From positions 1-33,816 of the forward strand of contig NZ_JAKJHX010000045.1 of NCBI RefSeq assembly GCF_021648855.1: a DNA stretch of 33,816 nucleotides. The letters are read 5' to 3'. Positions 16,061 to 23,560 of the stretch are shown piece after piece. The translations under genes and the position numbers were made by a program. Below the pieces are notes generated by a model. The model saw nothing but the letters and a program-made list of their open reading frames with translations. It did no database searches and had not been told where the DNA came from. How positions within the stretch are numbered: position 1 is the stretch's first letter; each line of letters opens with the position of its first letter. The DNA is from Tychonema litorale BBK16. Lineage in GTDB: Bacteria; Cyanobacteriota; Cyanobacteriia; Cyanobacteriales; Microcoleaceae.

Positions 16061-16435
16061 AATCCCATCTCCTCAAAAATATAGTTGCGTAAAAACCAGC
16101 AAAGCCCGCCTAGCAAGCTTTCCTAAATACTTATCAGGACGTTGATCTGCTTTTTATGCAAATCGCCCTATTTTTGTAACAAAACTTTACATTGCTCCCG
16201 ATCGCAGATAAGCTGTATGCCCGATCGCCCGCAGATGCACCGTCAAACCTAGCTGAAAACCAGACTGATCATTTCAGATTACTCGACAATCCTGAATCTG
16301 CATAGGCTAAACGGCTCACCATTTGGCTCAGCAAAAAAGGCTCATTTAGCTCATTTGTCTCATTTGGCTCACTTCTCGGCTCACGAAATCGTGTAACATT
16401 CTTGACTAACGCAGAGTTTCCGTAGAGGAGTACCA
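16061..16435. other. 375-bp intergenic region between divergent large genes
   Basis: No gene seen. It must contain the promoters of both the RTX gene (minus) and the STAND gene (plus). The only ordered structure is the CTCA repeat block at 16313-16383 and a small inverted repeat CACGA-AA-TCGTG at 16382-16393. Confidence 0.6.
16313..16383. promoter_or_regulatory. Block of seven (G/A)(G/T)CTCA direct repeats upstream of the STAND gene
   Basis: The hexamer GGCTCA or a one-base variant begins at 16313, 16325, 16339, 16348, 16357, 16366 and 16378. The central four are exactly 9 bp apart (GGCTCATTT type), and the outer ones are spaced by 12-14 bp. The block ends 53 bp before the ATG. Its position and regular spacing suggest an operator or a recombination-prone array; the function is unknown. 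Confidence 0.6.
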
Positions 16436-18100
16436 ATGGCAGGTTTGCTCAGAGCATCCGAAGAAGGGCTAAAAATCATTGACATGGTAAGACGCAATCT
16501 CGGATGGAATAAAGCAGATGAACTCTGGTGTCAGGCTGCTCTCACTTCAAAAGCAACTTTAAAGCGATTTTGGACGCAGCAACCAATTAGACGAGAGACT
16601 TTTATACACATTTGCAAAGCTGTAGGTGTGAAAAACTGGCAAGACATTGTTGCGCGAGAAATTCATGAACCAGAATTACTATTAGCCGCGATCGCAGATA
16701 TCCCCCTAGACAACCAAACCGATCGCACATTCCCCCTCCCAGAAAACTTACCCCCCGTCAGAAATTGGGTACAGCGCACCAAAGAAATCGAACTCTTAAA
16801 AACCCTAATCGCTACTCCCCCCCTTACCAAGGAATCGCCCACTCTTGCTCCCCCCCTTACCAAGGGGGGGCTGGGGGGGGTTCCCATCGCCATCTCAATA
16901 GTCGGATTACCCGGAATCGGAAAAACCACCCTCGTCAGCCAACTAATTCGCCAACTCCACACCGAAAAAACCCCCTTCACCTGCGCCGCTTGGCAATCCT
17001 TGGAATCCGCAATAGGCAAAGCACCCCCCTGCGATCGCACCATTGACTCCCTGCTATTCACCCTCTCCAACGGCGACATTACCGCCGCCACCAACGCTCA
17101 AAATGACTGCGGCAAAAAAACCGAAAATCTGCTCAAAATCCTCAGAGAAAAACCTTGCTTAATTGTATTCGATCGCGCCGACACACTTTTGCAAGCAGGA
17201 GAAGCAAAAACGGCTGGTTATTTCGCGGGCGATTGTGCAGAATATGCTTGGTTATTCAAACAACTATTAGAAACAGAACATCAAAGCAAAATCATCTTCA
17301 CCAGTCGCGAAAGCTTAGCCGAATTGCCGCCAACTGTCACCCGCGAAATCCAGCTTAACGGATTGGATCGAGATAGCGCAATTTCCCTCTTGCAATCTTT
17401 CAATCTGACTCCAAATCCAGAGGAATTAGCGGAAATGGGCGATCGCTATTCTGGACATCCCAAAGCCTTACAACTCGTCGCAGCCTTGATTCGAGACGAT
17501 ACCGAGTTTCAGGGAAATGTCGGGAATTTTTTACACAATAGAGACTGGTTGCTGATTCGAGATATTGAGAGATTAATTGATGAAATGATAGCACGTCTCA
17601 GTGACGGCGAGCAAACTTGTCTGGGCCGAATTTCCGTCTATCAAACTTCAGAATATCCCCTATCTTTTGCAGCAATTAGCGCTCAAATGCCAGAAGTTAG
17701 TAAGTATGAGCTAAAAGAAAATATTATCCTTGCACTGAAGCGCCGACAATTGCTATATTACGATTATCAACGAGAATCCTATCAGTTGCATCCGCTGGTT
17801 CGAGAAAAGGGTGAGCATCTGCTAAGTCAAAATCCCGAAAATCTCCATACCGCCCACAGCCTAGCCTATAGTTATTATATCAGTATTCCGCTCAAACCAA
17901 AATCGGAATGGCAAGATATCGAGGATATTCAGCCGTTAATCAGAGCGCATTATCACGCGCGTCAGGCTGGAAATTTAGATGCAGCAAATGGGATTATTTC
18001 TGAAGTTTGTGAGTATTTGCAGCAGTGGAATTGTGCAGGATTAGTGTGTGGAAATATAGAGTTGCCATTATTAATTGCAAAACCCTCTTTCACAAACTAG
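16436..18100 (+). CDS. STAND protein: HTH-like N-terminus and NB-ARC ATPase, C-terminus lost
   Basis: A 554-residue signal-transducing ATPase. The N-terminus (about 1-75) is the HTH-like domain typical of cyanobacterial STAND proteins (SKATLKRFWTQQPIRRETF, HICKAVGVKNWQDI). NB-ARC spans about 110-360: Walker A GLPGIGKTTL (157-166), Walker B CLIVFDRAD with D246, an Arg sensor in FTSRESL (R291) and the GHP motif (340-342). A winged-helix part follows to about 480. The usual C-terminal TPR or WD40 sensor is missing: after EYLQQW (about residue 525) the frame ends in an unrelated tail, because DNA from a WYL gene follows in another frame. Residues 127-149 come from an in-frame C-rich repeat. GAGGAG precedes the ATG. 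By analogy with NB-ARC/NLR-type defence proteins it may sense phage or stress, but this copy looks truncated. Confidence 0.85.
   Translation: MAGLLRASEEGLKIIDMVRRNLGWNKADELWCQAALTSKATLKRFWTQQPIRRETFIHICKAVGVKNWQDIVAREIHEPELLLAAIADIPLDNQTDRTFPLPENLPPVRNWVQRTKEIELLKTLIATPPLTKESPTLAPPLTKGGLGGVPIAISIVGLPGIGKTTLVSQLIRQLHTEKTPFTCAAWQSLESAIGKAPPCDRTIDSLLFTLSNGDITAATNAQNDCGKKTENLLKILREKPCLIVFDRADTLLQAGEAKTAGYFAGDCAEYAWLFKQLLETEHQSKIIFTSRESLAELPPTVTREIQLNGLDRDSAISLLQSFNLTPNPEELAEMGDRYSGHPKALQLVAALIRDDTEFQGNVGNFLHNRDWLLIRDIERLIDEMIARLSDGEQTCLGRISVYQTSEYPLSFAAISAQMPEVSKYELKENIILALKRRQLLYYDYQRESYQLHPLVREKGEHLLSQNPENLHTAHSLAYSYYISIPLKPKSEWQDIEDIQPLIRAHYHARQAGNLDAANGIISEVCEYLQQWNCAGLVCGNIELPLLIAKPSFTN
16815..16881. 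repeat. C-rich genomic repeat embedded in frame in the STAND gene
   Basis: Two partial copies of a CCCCCCCTTACCAAGG motif, the second continuing with GGGGGCTGGGGGGG. The motif encodes PPLTKESPT and PPLTKGGLGG between the HTH-like and NB-ARC domains. The same class of repeat lies in the intergenic nest at 6240-6320, so this is an extragenic element that became coding sequence. Confidence 0.75.
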
Positions 18101-18720
18101 ACATCGTAGAAACAGCCATAATTCAAGGCCAGGCGATCGAGCTTTTCCGCGAAAAAGATTATTATGGCAAAGGCAATGTCGGTTTTCGGCAAATCTGGCC
18201 TCTGCAACTGATTTATCACGACATCGCCTGGTACCTGATTTGCGAAAATTACGAAAACGGGCATTTGAAAGTAGAAATGGTGAATCGCTTTACCGACCAC
18301 TGCGAAATTATCGATGTAGAAGCGCGTGGTTTAGCCCCACAGCAACAAAGTCTGAAAATAGCTCACAAATTGTTAAAAAATGGTTGGGGGCTGTTCTTGG
18401 GCAATCCAGAGCAACAATAGGCGGAATTGCAGGGTACGCTGAAGTTGGAAAAAGTGAAGGTGCGGTTTTTTGAGAAGGTAGTTGGATTTATTCTAGAGGG
18501 CGATCGGCGACATCCGCGACAAAAGATTAAAGAAGGGCCGCGAGATAGTTTTGGTAAGCTGCTGTATGTGGATTATAAGATTGATTTGCCCGATCGATCT
18601 TTAAACGAATTCAGCCTCTGGGTAAACAAACACATGGAAAACGTACAAGTGATGTGGCCACCGAGTTTGGTGGAAAAACACCGACAAGCAGCGAGAGATT
18701 TGTGCGATCGATACAACTGA
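18040..18720 (+). pseudogene. Broken WYL-domain gene, 3' part only
   Basis: In frame 1 from about 18040 the translation reads as the C-terminal half of a WYL-domain regulator: AIIQGQAIELFREKDYYG, then WPLQLIYHDIAWYLICENYENG (WYL core) and a WCX-like tail ending AARDLCDRYN. Similar proteins are annotated in cyanobacteria as WYL regulators, some in CRISPR-linked families (TIGR03985-like; remembered, not checked). The gene is broken twice: the 5' part with the HTH is absent and replaced by the end of the STAND gene, and an in-frame TAG at 18418-18420 (after NPEQQ) splits the rest. The TAG is one transition from CAG (Gln), which fits the flanking residues. The homology continues past the stop without a frameshift. 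Confidence 0.7.
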
Positions 18721-18833
18721 TAATATTGATTGCGGTGGCACCGGAATGATATAGAGGACACAGCAGTGCCGTTTCCCTACAATTAATAGCGGTAGGGAAA
18801 CGGCACTGCCGTATCCTGGCTTTCGGTCATATA
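18719..18833. repeat. GGCAGTGCC hairpin repeat, copy 3
   Basis: Facing palindromic blocks (GGACACAGCAGTGCCGTTTC and GAAACGGCACTGCCGTATCC) with the shared left flank TAATATTGATTGCGGTGGCA and right flank TTTCGGTCATATATTA. It lies between the WYL remnant and the 3' end of the SGNH operon, where its hairpin could act as a terminator for either strand. Confidence 0.8.
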
Positions 18834-18848
18834 TTATGCCCTAGCTTA

Positions 18849-20174
18849 TCACCTCTTCTTTTTACTTTCTTCCTTCCGCAACCCTTCTAAAATGGAACTC
18901 CCCACATAATTACTAAAAACCACTTCTCCAGCTTGATTATAATGACAGCAGCTATCCACATAAACAGCATCTTTAGTCTTGTCAAAAACATTCACACCAT
19001 TCAAAATATCAACACCATTCTTTTTCAAATTAGGAAACTTCTTAAAAAGAGCCGGATATCCAAGTTCAACAGCCCTAGCATAGGGAGTCTCCTTATTAAA
19101 AGCAATCTGCTTTTCCGCCGCACTAAAAACTCTTTTTGTCTGATAATATTGATTAGGCTGGAGAACCTGAAAATAAGGTACATTACTAGCAGACAACACT
19201 TTATTCATAAAAATAGAACTTTTTGCCCAATTCCACGCCATTTGATCGAAAGCTACTGAATCCTCTAAAACAGACTTATTAGTATTGATATAAATAACGC
19301 TACCATCCTCTTTTTTTGTAGTACGCTCTTTTTCAAACTCGATCACATCAGTTTTATAGTTGTTTACTAAGTTTTGAATATAAACCGAAGTTAAAGCATC
19401 ACACACCGCCAAAGTACAGTGTTGCAAACTTTCCAAACCCTGATTAATCTTAGCCTTGTTTTCTTGAATTCTTAACGTTGCTTTCATCGCTTTTATTGAA
19501 AGGCTATTATTAGCCAAGTTAGTCAAAGGCAAGATATGCTGAAGGCTAGGCATCGCCAAATCTAGATTGTTTTTATTGTTTAAATTAGAAAGTGCTACTT
19601 CATTAAAGCCATCTATATTTACCACAATATCAAATTCTTGACCTAGGGCCAAAAAATAGTTTAAAATCAACAATTGTTGGGGTTGTTTGTAGCCTCCCGT
19701 CGCAAAAGACAAAATTACAAATTCTCGATCTTTGAAAGCGGGCAATTGCTTGATATATCCAGGTAAAATTTTATTATTTACCTCAAATATTGAATAACCA
19801 GAAGCCACGGAACCACCAAAAATTCCGATCACAAATTGATTTTTGTTCGTTTTTTTGAAAGGGTAATCGTAAGGAGAGATAAACCCATAATTGTTTATTT
19901 TAAAACCGGGGCGAAAATCAGCACTCGGTTTCTGAACAAATCCAAAAAAAGGATGAAATCTTTCGACTATAGACTCATTTAATCGTACTCCTTCCAAATT
20001 AATTCCCAAGGCAGATTTATCTTGCGGCTTTTCTCTGGTATAAAACAATTGCTTGTGTTTGATAAAGTACCATCCCAAGGAACCAATTTCCAGAAATGCT
20101 AGCAAAAAAGCTAAATTAATCAAAGTGATTTTGAGAATTTCTATAGCCTTGTTGATAAATTTTAAATCTTTCAT
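18849..20174 (-). CDS. Membrane-anchored SGNH-hydrolase-like protein, paralogue B
   Basis: A 441-residue protein with one N-terminal membrane helix at about 14-37 and the rest presumably outside the membrane. SGNH blocks are recognisable though divergent: IGIFGGSVASG (Ser122), FATGGYKQPQQL (~158-169), NIDGFNEV (Asn191) and DSCCHYNQAG (D407, H411). A catalytic triad Ser122-Asp407-His411 is plausible, but Asp is four residues before His, not three as in the usual DxxH. It is a tandem duplicate of the upstream gene (42 bp gap), sharing HPFFG(F/Y)VQK, LLILNYFLALGQEFD and QPNQYY(Q/P)TKRVF. Cysteines in LQHCTLAVC and DSCC are conserved in both. It is the last gene of the carbamoyltransferase operon. 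The substrate is unknown; an acyl- or carbamoyl-esterase or transferase role is inference. Confidence 0.8.
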   Translation of the reverse strand: MKDLKFINKAIEILKITLINLAFLLAFLEIGSLGWYFIKHKQLFYTREKPQDKSALGINLEGVRLNESIVERFHPFFGFVQKPSADFRPGFKINNYGFISPYDYPFKKTNKNQFVIGIFGGSVASGYSIFEVNNKILPGYIKQLPAFKDREFVILSFATGGYKQPQQLLILNYFLALGQEFDIVVNIDGFNEVALSNLNNKNNLDLAMPSLQHILPLTNLANNSLSIKAMKATLRIQENKAKINQGLESLQHCTLAVCDALTSVYIQNLVNNYKTDVIEFEKERTTKKEDGSVIYINTNKSVLEDSVAFDQMAWNWAKSSIFMNKVLSASNVPYFQVLQPNQYYQTKRVFSAAEKQIAFNKETPYARAVELGYPALFKKFPNLKKNGVDILNGVNVFDKTKDAVYVDSCCHYNQAGEVVFSNYVGSSILEGLRKEESKKKR

Positions 20175-20216
20175 AAATTTTTGTTTCGGGTTATATAATT
20201 TTGCTTGAATTTAGCC

Positions 20217-21563
20217 TTATTTTTGTGGTTTATTACTTTTCGGCGACTCCCTAAATACTTTAATGATGGAACTAGAAATATAATTTGCAAATAGTTCCTG
20301 TCCTACTAAATTATAGTGGCAGCAGGAATCTTTGTAAACTGTTTCTTTTGTATTGTCCAAAATATTCACTCCGCTAAATATATTCACTCCCGCTTTCTGT
20401 AAATCATCAACTTTTGACAATAGCAACGGGTAGCCTTTGGTTACTCCTTCGATATAGGGACTATCTTTGACAATAGCAAATTCTCTTTCCTTTTCAGTAA
20501 ATACTCGCTTGGTTGGATAATATTGGTTGGGCTGGACAAAGTGGAAATATTTGATGTTTCTAGTTAGTGCAACTTGATTCATCATTAGGGAAGATTCCTG
20601 CCACATGGATACCATTTTGCGAAAAGCAGAAGCACTATCTAAGATAGTATCTGATTTGGGAATATAGACAGTACCTCTATTTTGTGTGTCTGCTTTCGAT
20701 TTTTTTACTTGTTTATCATACTTGATGATTGCTTGCTGATAATCCTTGAGTAGTAGCTTGATATGTATTGAATTAACGACATGACACAAAGCTAATTGAC
20801 AATTTTGTAATTGATCGATGATTGTTTTTAACTGTTTTTTATTTTCGCTGATTTTGACGATTGAAGCCATTACTTCTGGTGACAAGTTGTCATTAGCTAA
20901 ATCGGCTAATGGCTGTACGTGTTGAACGCTGGGCATTGCGATATCTAATTGGGATTTGTTGTTCAAATTTGACAAGGCTACTTCGTTAAAACCGTCAATA
21001 TTAATCACCATATCAAATTCTTGACCCAAAGCTAGGAAGTAGTTTAAAATCAATAGTTGTTGGGGTTGTTTGTAACCACCATTGGCAAAATTTAAAACCA
21101 CAATTTCTTTATTGGCAAATTCTGGATAACTTTTTAATTTCCTAGATAACAGTTTAGTTTCGTATTCATCGACAGCCATATTATTGGCGACTGAACCGCC
21201 AAATATGCCGATAATCAGTTGGTTTTGACTGGTTTTGATAAAGGGATATTCTTGCTGAGAAAAAAATCCATGCCTGTTAACTTGTAAGTTAATTTGTTTC
21301 TTGGTAAAAGTACCTTGTTTTTGGACATAACCAAAGAAAGGGTGTAGTCTTTCAATGATGGAGTTATCTAGTCTAACGCCGATTCTTTCGAGATCTTCTA
21401 CTACTTGGTCTTGTTTTTTGACTCTAGTATAAAAGAATTGGTTTTGGGTGATAAAATAAAAAGCTAGGGAGAGGGATTCTAGGGCAATAAATGCGATCGC
21501 CAAATTAACAGCAATCAGACTCAATATATTAGTTTTTTTGTGTATAACTTTTGAATCTTTCAT
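20217..21563 (-). CDS. Membrane-anchored SGNH-hydrolase-like protein, paralogue A
   Basis: A 448-residue protein with the same plan as its downstream paralogue: one membrane helix at about 13-37, then an SGNH-like domain with GIFGGSVAN (Ser124), FANGGYKQPQQL, NINIDGFNEV-type block III (Asn193) and DSCCHYNLVG (D412, H416). The two share long identical blocks in the core but differ in the middle region (about 230-310), which is Lys-rich and helical in both. The gene starts 13 bp after the stop of the SGNH/GDSL gene, so co-transcription is likely. No Shine-Dalgarno sequence is evident. I do not know a characterised member of this branch. Confidence 0.8.
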   Translation of the reverse strand: MKDSKVIHKKTNILSLIAVNLAIAFIALESLSLAFYFITQNQFFYTRVKKQDQVVEDLERIGVRLDNSIIERLHPFFGYVQKQGTFTKKQINLQVNRHGFFSQQEYPFIKTSQNQLIIGIFGGSVANNMAVDEYETKLLSRKLKSYPEFANKEIVVLNFANGGYKQPQQLLILNYFLALGQEFDMVINIDGFNEVALSNLNNKSQLDIAMPSVQHVQPLADLANDNLSPEVMASIVKISENKKQLKTIIDQLQNCQLALCHVVNSIHIKLLLKDYQQAIIKYDKQVKKSKADTQNRGTVYIPKSDTILDSASAFRKMVSMWQESSLMMNQVALTRNIKYFHFVQPNQYYPTKRVFTEKEREFAIVKDSPYIEGVTKGYPLLLSKVDDLQKAGVNIFSGVNILDNTKETVYKDSCCHYNLVGQELFANYISSSIIKVFRESPKSNKPQK

Positions 21564-21576
21564 AAGAATAGACTAA

Positions 21577-22809
21577 CTATGGTTTACCTTTTGGCGGTTG
21601 GGACTGCTTTAAGTTTTGGCACAAATTTTGATTGATCATGATGCTAGCCAGCCGATGTCCGAGTTCATTCCAGTGGCCTCCACAGTTGACATAATTCTCA
21701 AAGCCGTGGGCGCAAACTTGATATTTGTCTGTGTAACCTTGAAACTGTTCGGCTAAACTCAGCACCCTAAAACCGTTGGTGATACCCAATTTTTCCAGGC
21801 GACGATTGGGATAAAATAAGTCCTGGATGTTGTTTTCTTTGATGAACTTTTGCCGCGTCGCAGCATCTGGATTAAGCTGAATCGGATCGCCGATGGCTAC
21901 AACTAAGAAATCAGCATTTTTTTTGACTACTTCATCCCGCATTGTGACAATCAAACCCTCTGTCACTTTCCAAGCATTTTCCCAAGCAGCATCAGTTGGT
22001 TCCTTGAAATTCTGGGCATTTAAGTTTGTAAAATCATTAGATAATTGCTGCTTTTTGCTTTCTAATTCTACTTTTTTTACAACTTGTAAAATGCGGGAAT
22101 TATTGACTAACCAAGTGGGTAGTTTGTCGATGAAAGAAATGGCGTAAAGGTTGCGTTCGGTGGGGCGCAGATTCCGAAAAGACATATCTGGAACGAGCTT
22201 ACCACTAGCATCATACACAAAAAATGGTCGATAGCGATCGTATTCTAGTTTAGGTGAATTATTGATGATGTCATTGCCAACGAAAAAGGCCAGAACTACA
22301 ATATCTGGATTGTATTCCCAAACTTTTTTTCGCAGCATGATTAATTCTTGAGCAGTACCGTAACCCTGGACTCCAAAATTGATGACTTCAACATTTTTGC
22401 GTCCTTTGACTGCTTGACAATTACCTAATTTCCGTTCTAATTTTGACCAGAAAGTTTGTTCGATGGGTACGTGCACTGCTTCGGTGAAAGAGTCGCCCAA
22501 AACTGCGACTCGTAAGGTGTTGGGAGGTTTGATTTTGGTGTGTTCCCGATCGCGCAAACCCTCACTATTCACCTGCAAAAAACTCGCACCTTCTCCCTTC
22601 CACTCCCCCGACACACCGGGTTTGAGCTTCCAACCCAAGTTTTGATCGGAAGTATGAAAACCAGTGGGTGCGGAGTCTACAATGTCTCCTATTTTGGGGT
22701 AGCCTTGAATCCCGCCAATTCTCAATCCAGCTTCGCCAACTATCACCCCCATCAATAAACCGCCGAGTGTCAAACCTATGTTGACACCCAAATTCTTCAA
22801 CTTGCTCAT
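21577..22809 (-). CDS. SGNH/GDSL hydrolase, SxtL-position homologue
   Basis: A 410-residue protein from ATG 22809 (MSKLKNLGVNIGLTLGG), 4 bp after the stop of the DUF5989 gene; a TTG 33 bp upstream would overlap that gene and is less likely. It has an N-terminal membrane anchor (about 8-27), then GDSL blocks: RVAVLGDSFTEAVHV (nucleophile Ser), NFGVQGYGTAQE, FFVGNDIINN and GGHWNELGH. The position four residues before His is Asn (NCGGH) where the two downstream paralogues have Asp, so the triad acid is uncertain. In saxitoxin clusters a GDSL-type gene, sxtL, follows sxtIJK and has been proposed to act on the carbamoyl ester; the same order here suggests a related carbamoyl-ester or acyl-ester function on another compound. 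That is inference. Confidence 0.87.
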   Translation of the reverse strand: MSKLKNLGVNIGLTLGGLLMGVIVGEAGLRIGGIQGYPKIGDIVDSAPTGFHTSDQNLGWKLKPGVSGEWKGEGASFLQVNSEGLRDREHTKIKPPNTLRVAVLGDSFTEAVHVPIEQTFWSKLERKLGNCQAVKGRKNVEVINFGVQGYGTAQELIMLRKKVWEYNPDIVVLAFFVGNDIINNSPKLEYDRYRPFFVYDASGKLVPDMSFRNLRPTERNLYAISFIDKLPTWLVNNSRILQVVKKVELESKKQQLSNDFTNLNAQNFKEPTDAAWENAWKVTEGLIVTMRDEVVKKNADFLVVAIGDPIQLNPDAATRQKFIKENNIQDLFYPNRRLEKLGITNGFRVLSLAEQFQGYTDKYQVCAHGFENYVNCGGHWNELGHRLASIMINQNLCQNLKQSQPPKGKP

Positions 22810-22813
22810 TCTG

Positions 22814-22978
22814 TCAAAACAAAGTGTAAATAAACGGAGCAATTACAGAACCCTGACTGAGTACAATCAAAGCTCCTAAGAATACTAAAGTCACGATTAA
22901 TGGCAAAAGCCAATATTTTTGGCGTTCTTTCATGAACGCCCACAAATCTTTAAGAAAGTCTAATGTTGATTCAAACAC
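22814..22978 (-). CDS. DUF5989 / SxtK-like small membrane protein
   Basis: A 54-residue protein found by reading the gap between two genes: it starts at GTG 22978, directly after the TAA of the SxtJ-family gene (TAAGTG), and stops 4 bp before the ATG of the SGNH gene. The sequence begins MFESTLDFLKDLWAFMKERQ, then KYWLLPLIVTLVFLGALIVL (one membrane helix), and ends in SQGSVIAPFIYTLF. The amphipathic lead (DLWAFMKERQKYWLLPL) and the SxxAPFIYTLF end are the DUF5989 signature; SxtK of saxitoxin clusters is of this type and about this size. Tight coupling on both sides indicates it works with its neighbours. It is probably a small subunit of a membrane complex with the SxtJ-family protein. Confidence 0.88.
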   Translation of the reverse strand: MFESTLDFLKDLWAFMKERQKYWLLPLIVTLVFLGALIVLSQGSVIAPFIYTLF

Positions 22979-23386
22979 TTAGAAAGGACGCTCCATACTA
23001 ACTTTGGTTCTTGGTTTACTTTGGACGCGGTAAGTATCCATTTTCGGGTTGAGTTTGCGCCGCATTGCATCTTCGCCGAATAGGTTTTTAATAAATCCCA
23101 TTGGCCAAACTATCAGGTAAAAAACTATCCCTAAAATAATCGGTGTTTCGATTTTGTTAAGGATCAGTCCAAACCGCATCCAACCGTGATAAACGGGATC
23201 AAGAGATTTAGGTGCAACCAATCCTAACACAACTAGGACTGCACCGATCGCCCAAGGCAACCAATGTGTAGGATGACGGCGTAATAATGGTACTACTAAA
23301 CCGAATAGTAGTGCTATCAAGCCACCAATTAGGAGTCCGAAATCACGGAGACCTTTTTTATCGAGTTTTTTTATTTCGTCGCTCAT
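22979..23386 (-). CDS. SxtJ-family membrane protein
   Basis: A 135-residue membrane protein starting MSDEIKKLDKKGLRDFGLL. Membrane segments are near 17-33, 42-58 and 80-100, then a basic tail (AMRRKLNPKMDTYRVQ). The pattern LDKKGLRDFGLLIGG and GWMRFGLILNKIETPIILGIVFY is that of the SxtJ family, found next to O-carbamoyltransferases. The frame extends a further 36 codons upstream, but these are translated from a heptamer array (CPMPDSRFPMPDAQCPIPHS type), so ATG 23386 is preferred; the array ends 1 bp before it and leaves no normal ribosome binding site. Its stop touches the next gene's GTG. It probably anchors the carbamoyltransferase or its product at the membrane; this is inference. Confidence 0.88.
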   Translation of the reverse strand: MSDEIKKLDKKGLRDFGLLIGGLIALLFGLVVPLLRRHPTHWLPWAIGAVLVVLGLVAPKSLDPVYHGWMRFGLILNKIETPIILGIVFYLIVWPMGFIKNLFGEDAMRRKLNPKMDTYRVQSKPRTKVSMERPF

Positions 23387-23387
23387 T

Positions 23388-23471
23388 GGAATGGGGAATG
23401 GGGAATGGGGAATCGGGCATTGGGCATCGGGCATTGGGAATCGGGAATCGGGCATTGGGCATTGGGCATTG
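23388..23471. repeat. Twelve heptamer tandem repeats (GG(A/C)AT(T/C/G)G type)
   Basis: 84 bp made of GGAATGG x3, GGAATCG, GGCATTG, GGCATCG, GGCATTG, GGAATCG x2 and GGCATTG x3. On the coding (minus) strand six units contain ATG (CAATGCC or CGATGCC), and no unit has a stop, so it is open in the frame of the SxtJ-family gene. Confidence 0.9.
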
Positions 23472-23483
23472 CTAATTAATCTG

Positions 23484-23560
23484 CCAACTAACAAATAACC
23501 AATAACTAATAACTAATAACTAATGACTAATGACTAATGACTAATGACTAATGACTAATC
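23484..23560. repeat. Heptamer tandem repeats (ACTAAT(A/G) type)
   Basis: Eleven 7-bp units, the first ones degenerate (CCAACTA, ACAAATA, ACCAATA), then ACTAATA x2, ACTAATG x5 and ACTAATC. On the minus strand the units read (C/T)ATTAGT, and the last one supplies the TAG stop of the carbamoyltransferase gene. Confidence 0.9.

Noticed and set aside
18427..18720. Independent 97-residue gene
   Set aside because: It continues the WYL protein in the same frame after a TAG, so it is the second half of a pseudogene.
22810..22842. TTG start 33 bp upstream for the SGNH/GDSL gene
   Set aside because: It would overlap the DUF5989 gene; the ATG at 22809 lies 4 bp after that gene's stop and begins a normal membrane anchor.
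23387..23494. Extended N-terminus of the SxtJ-family protein
   Set aside because: It is a translation of the heptamer array, with a low-complexity Pro/Met/Cys pattern; the family start is at MSDEIKK. Kept only as a possibility in the findings.
23388..23560. CRISPR array
   Set aside because: The units are 7 bp with no spacers; this is a heptamer tandem repeat.
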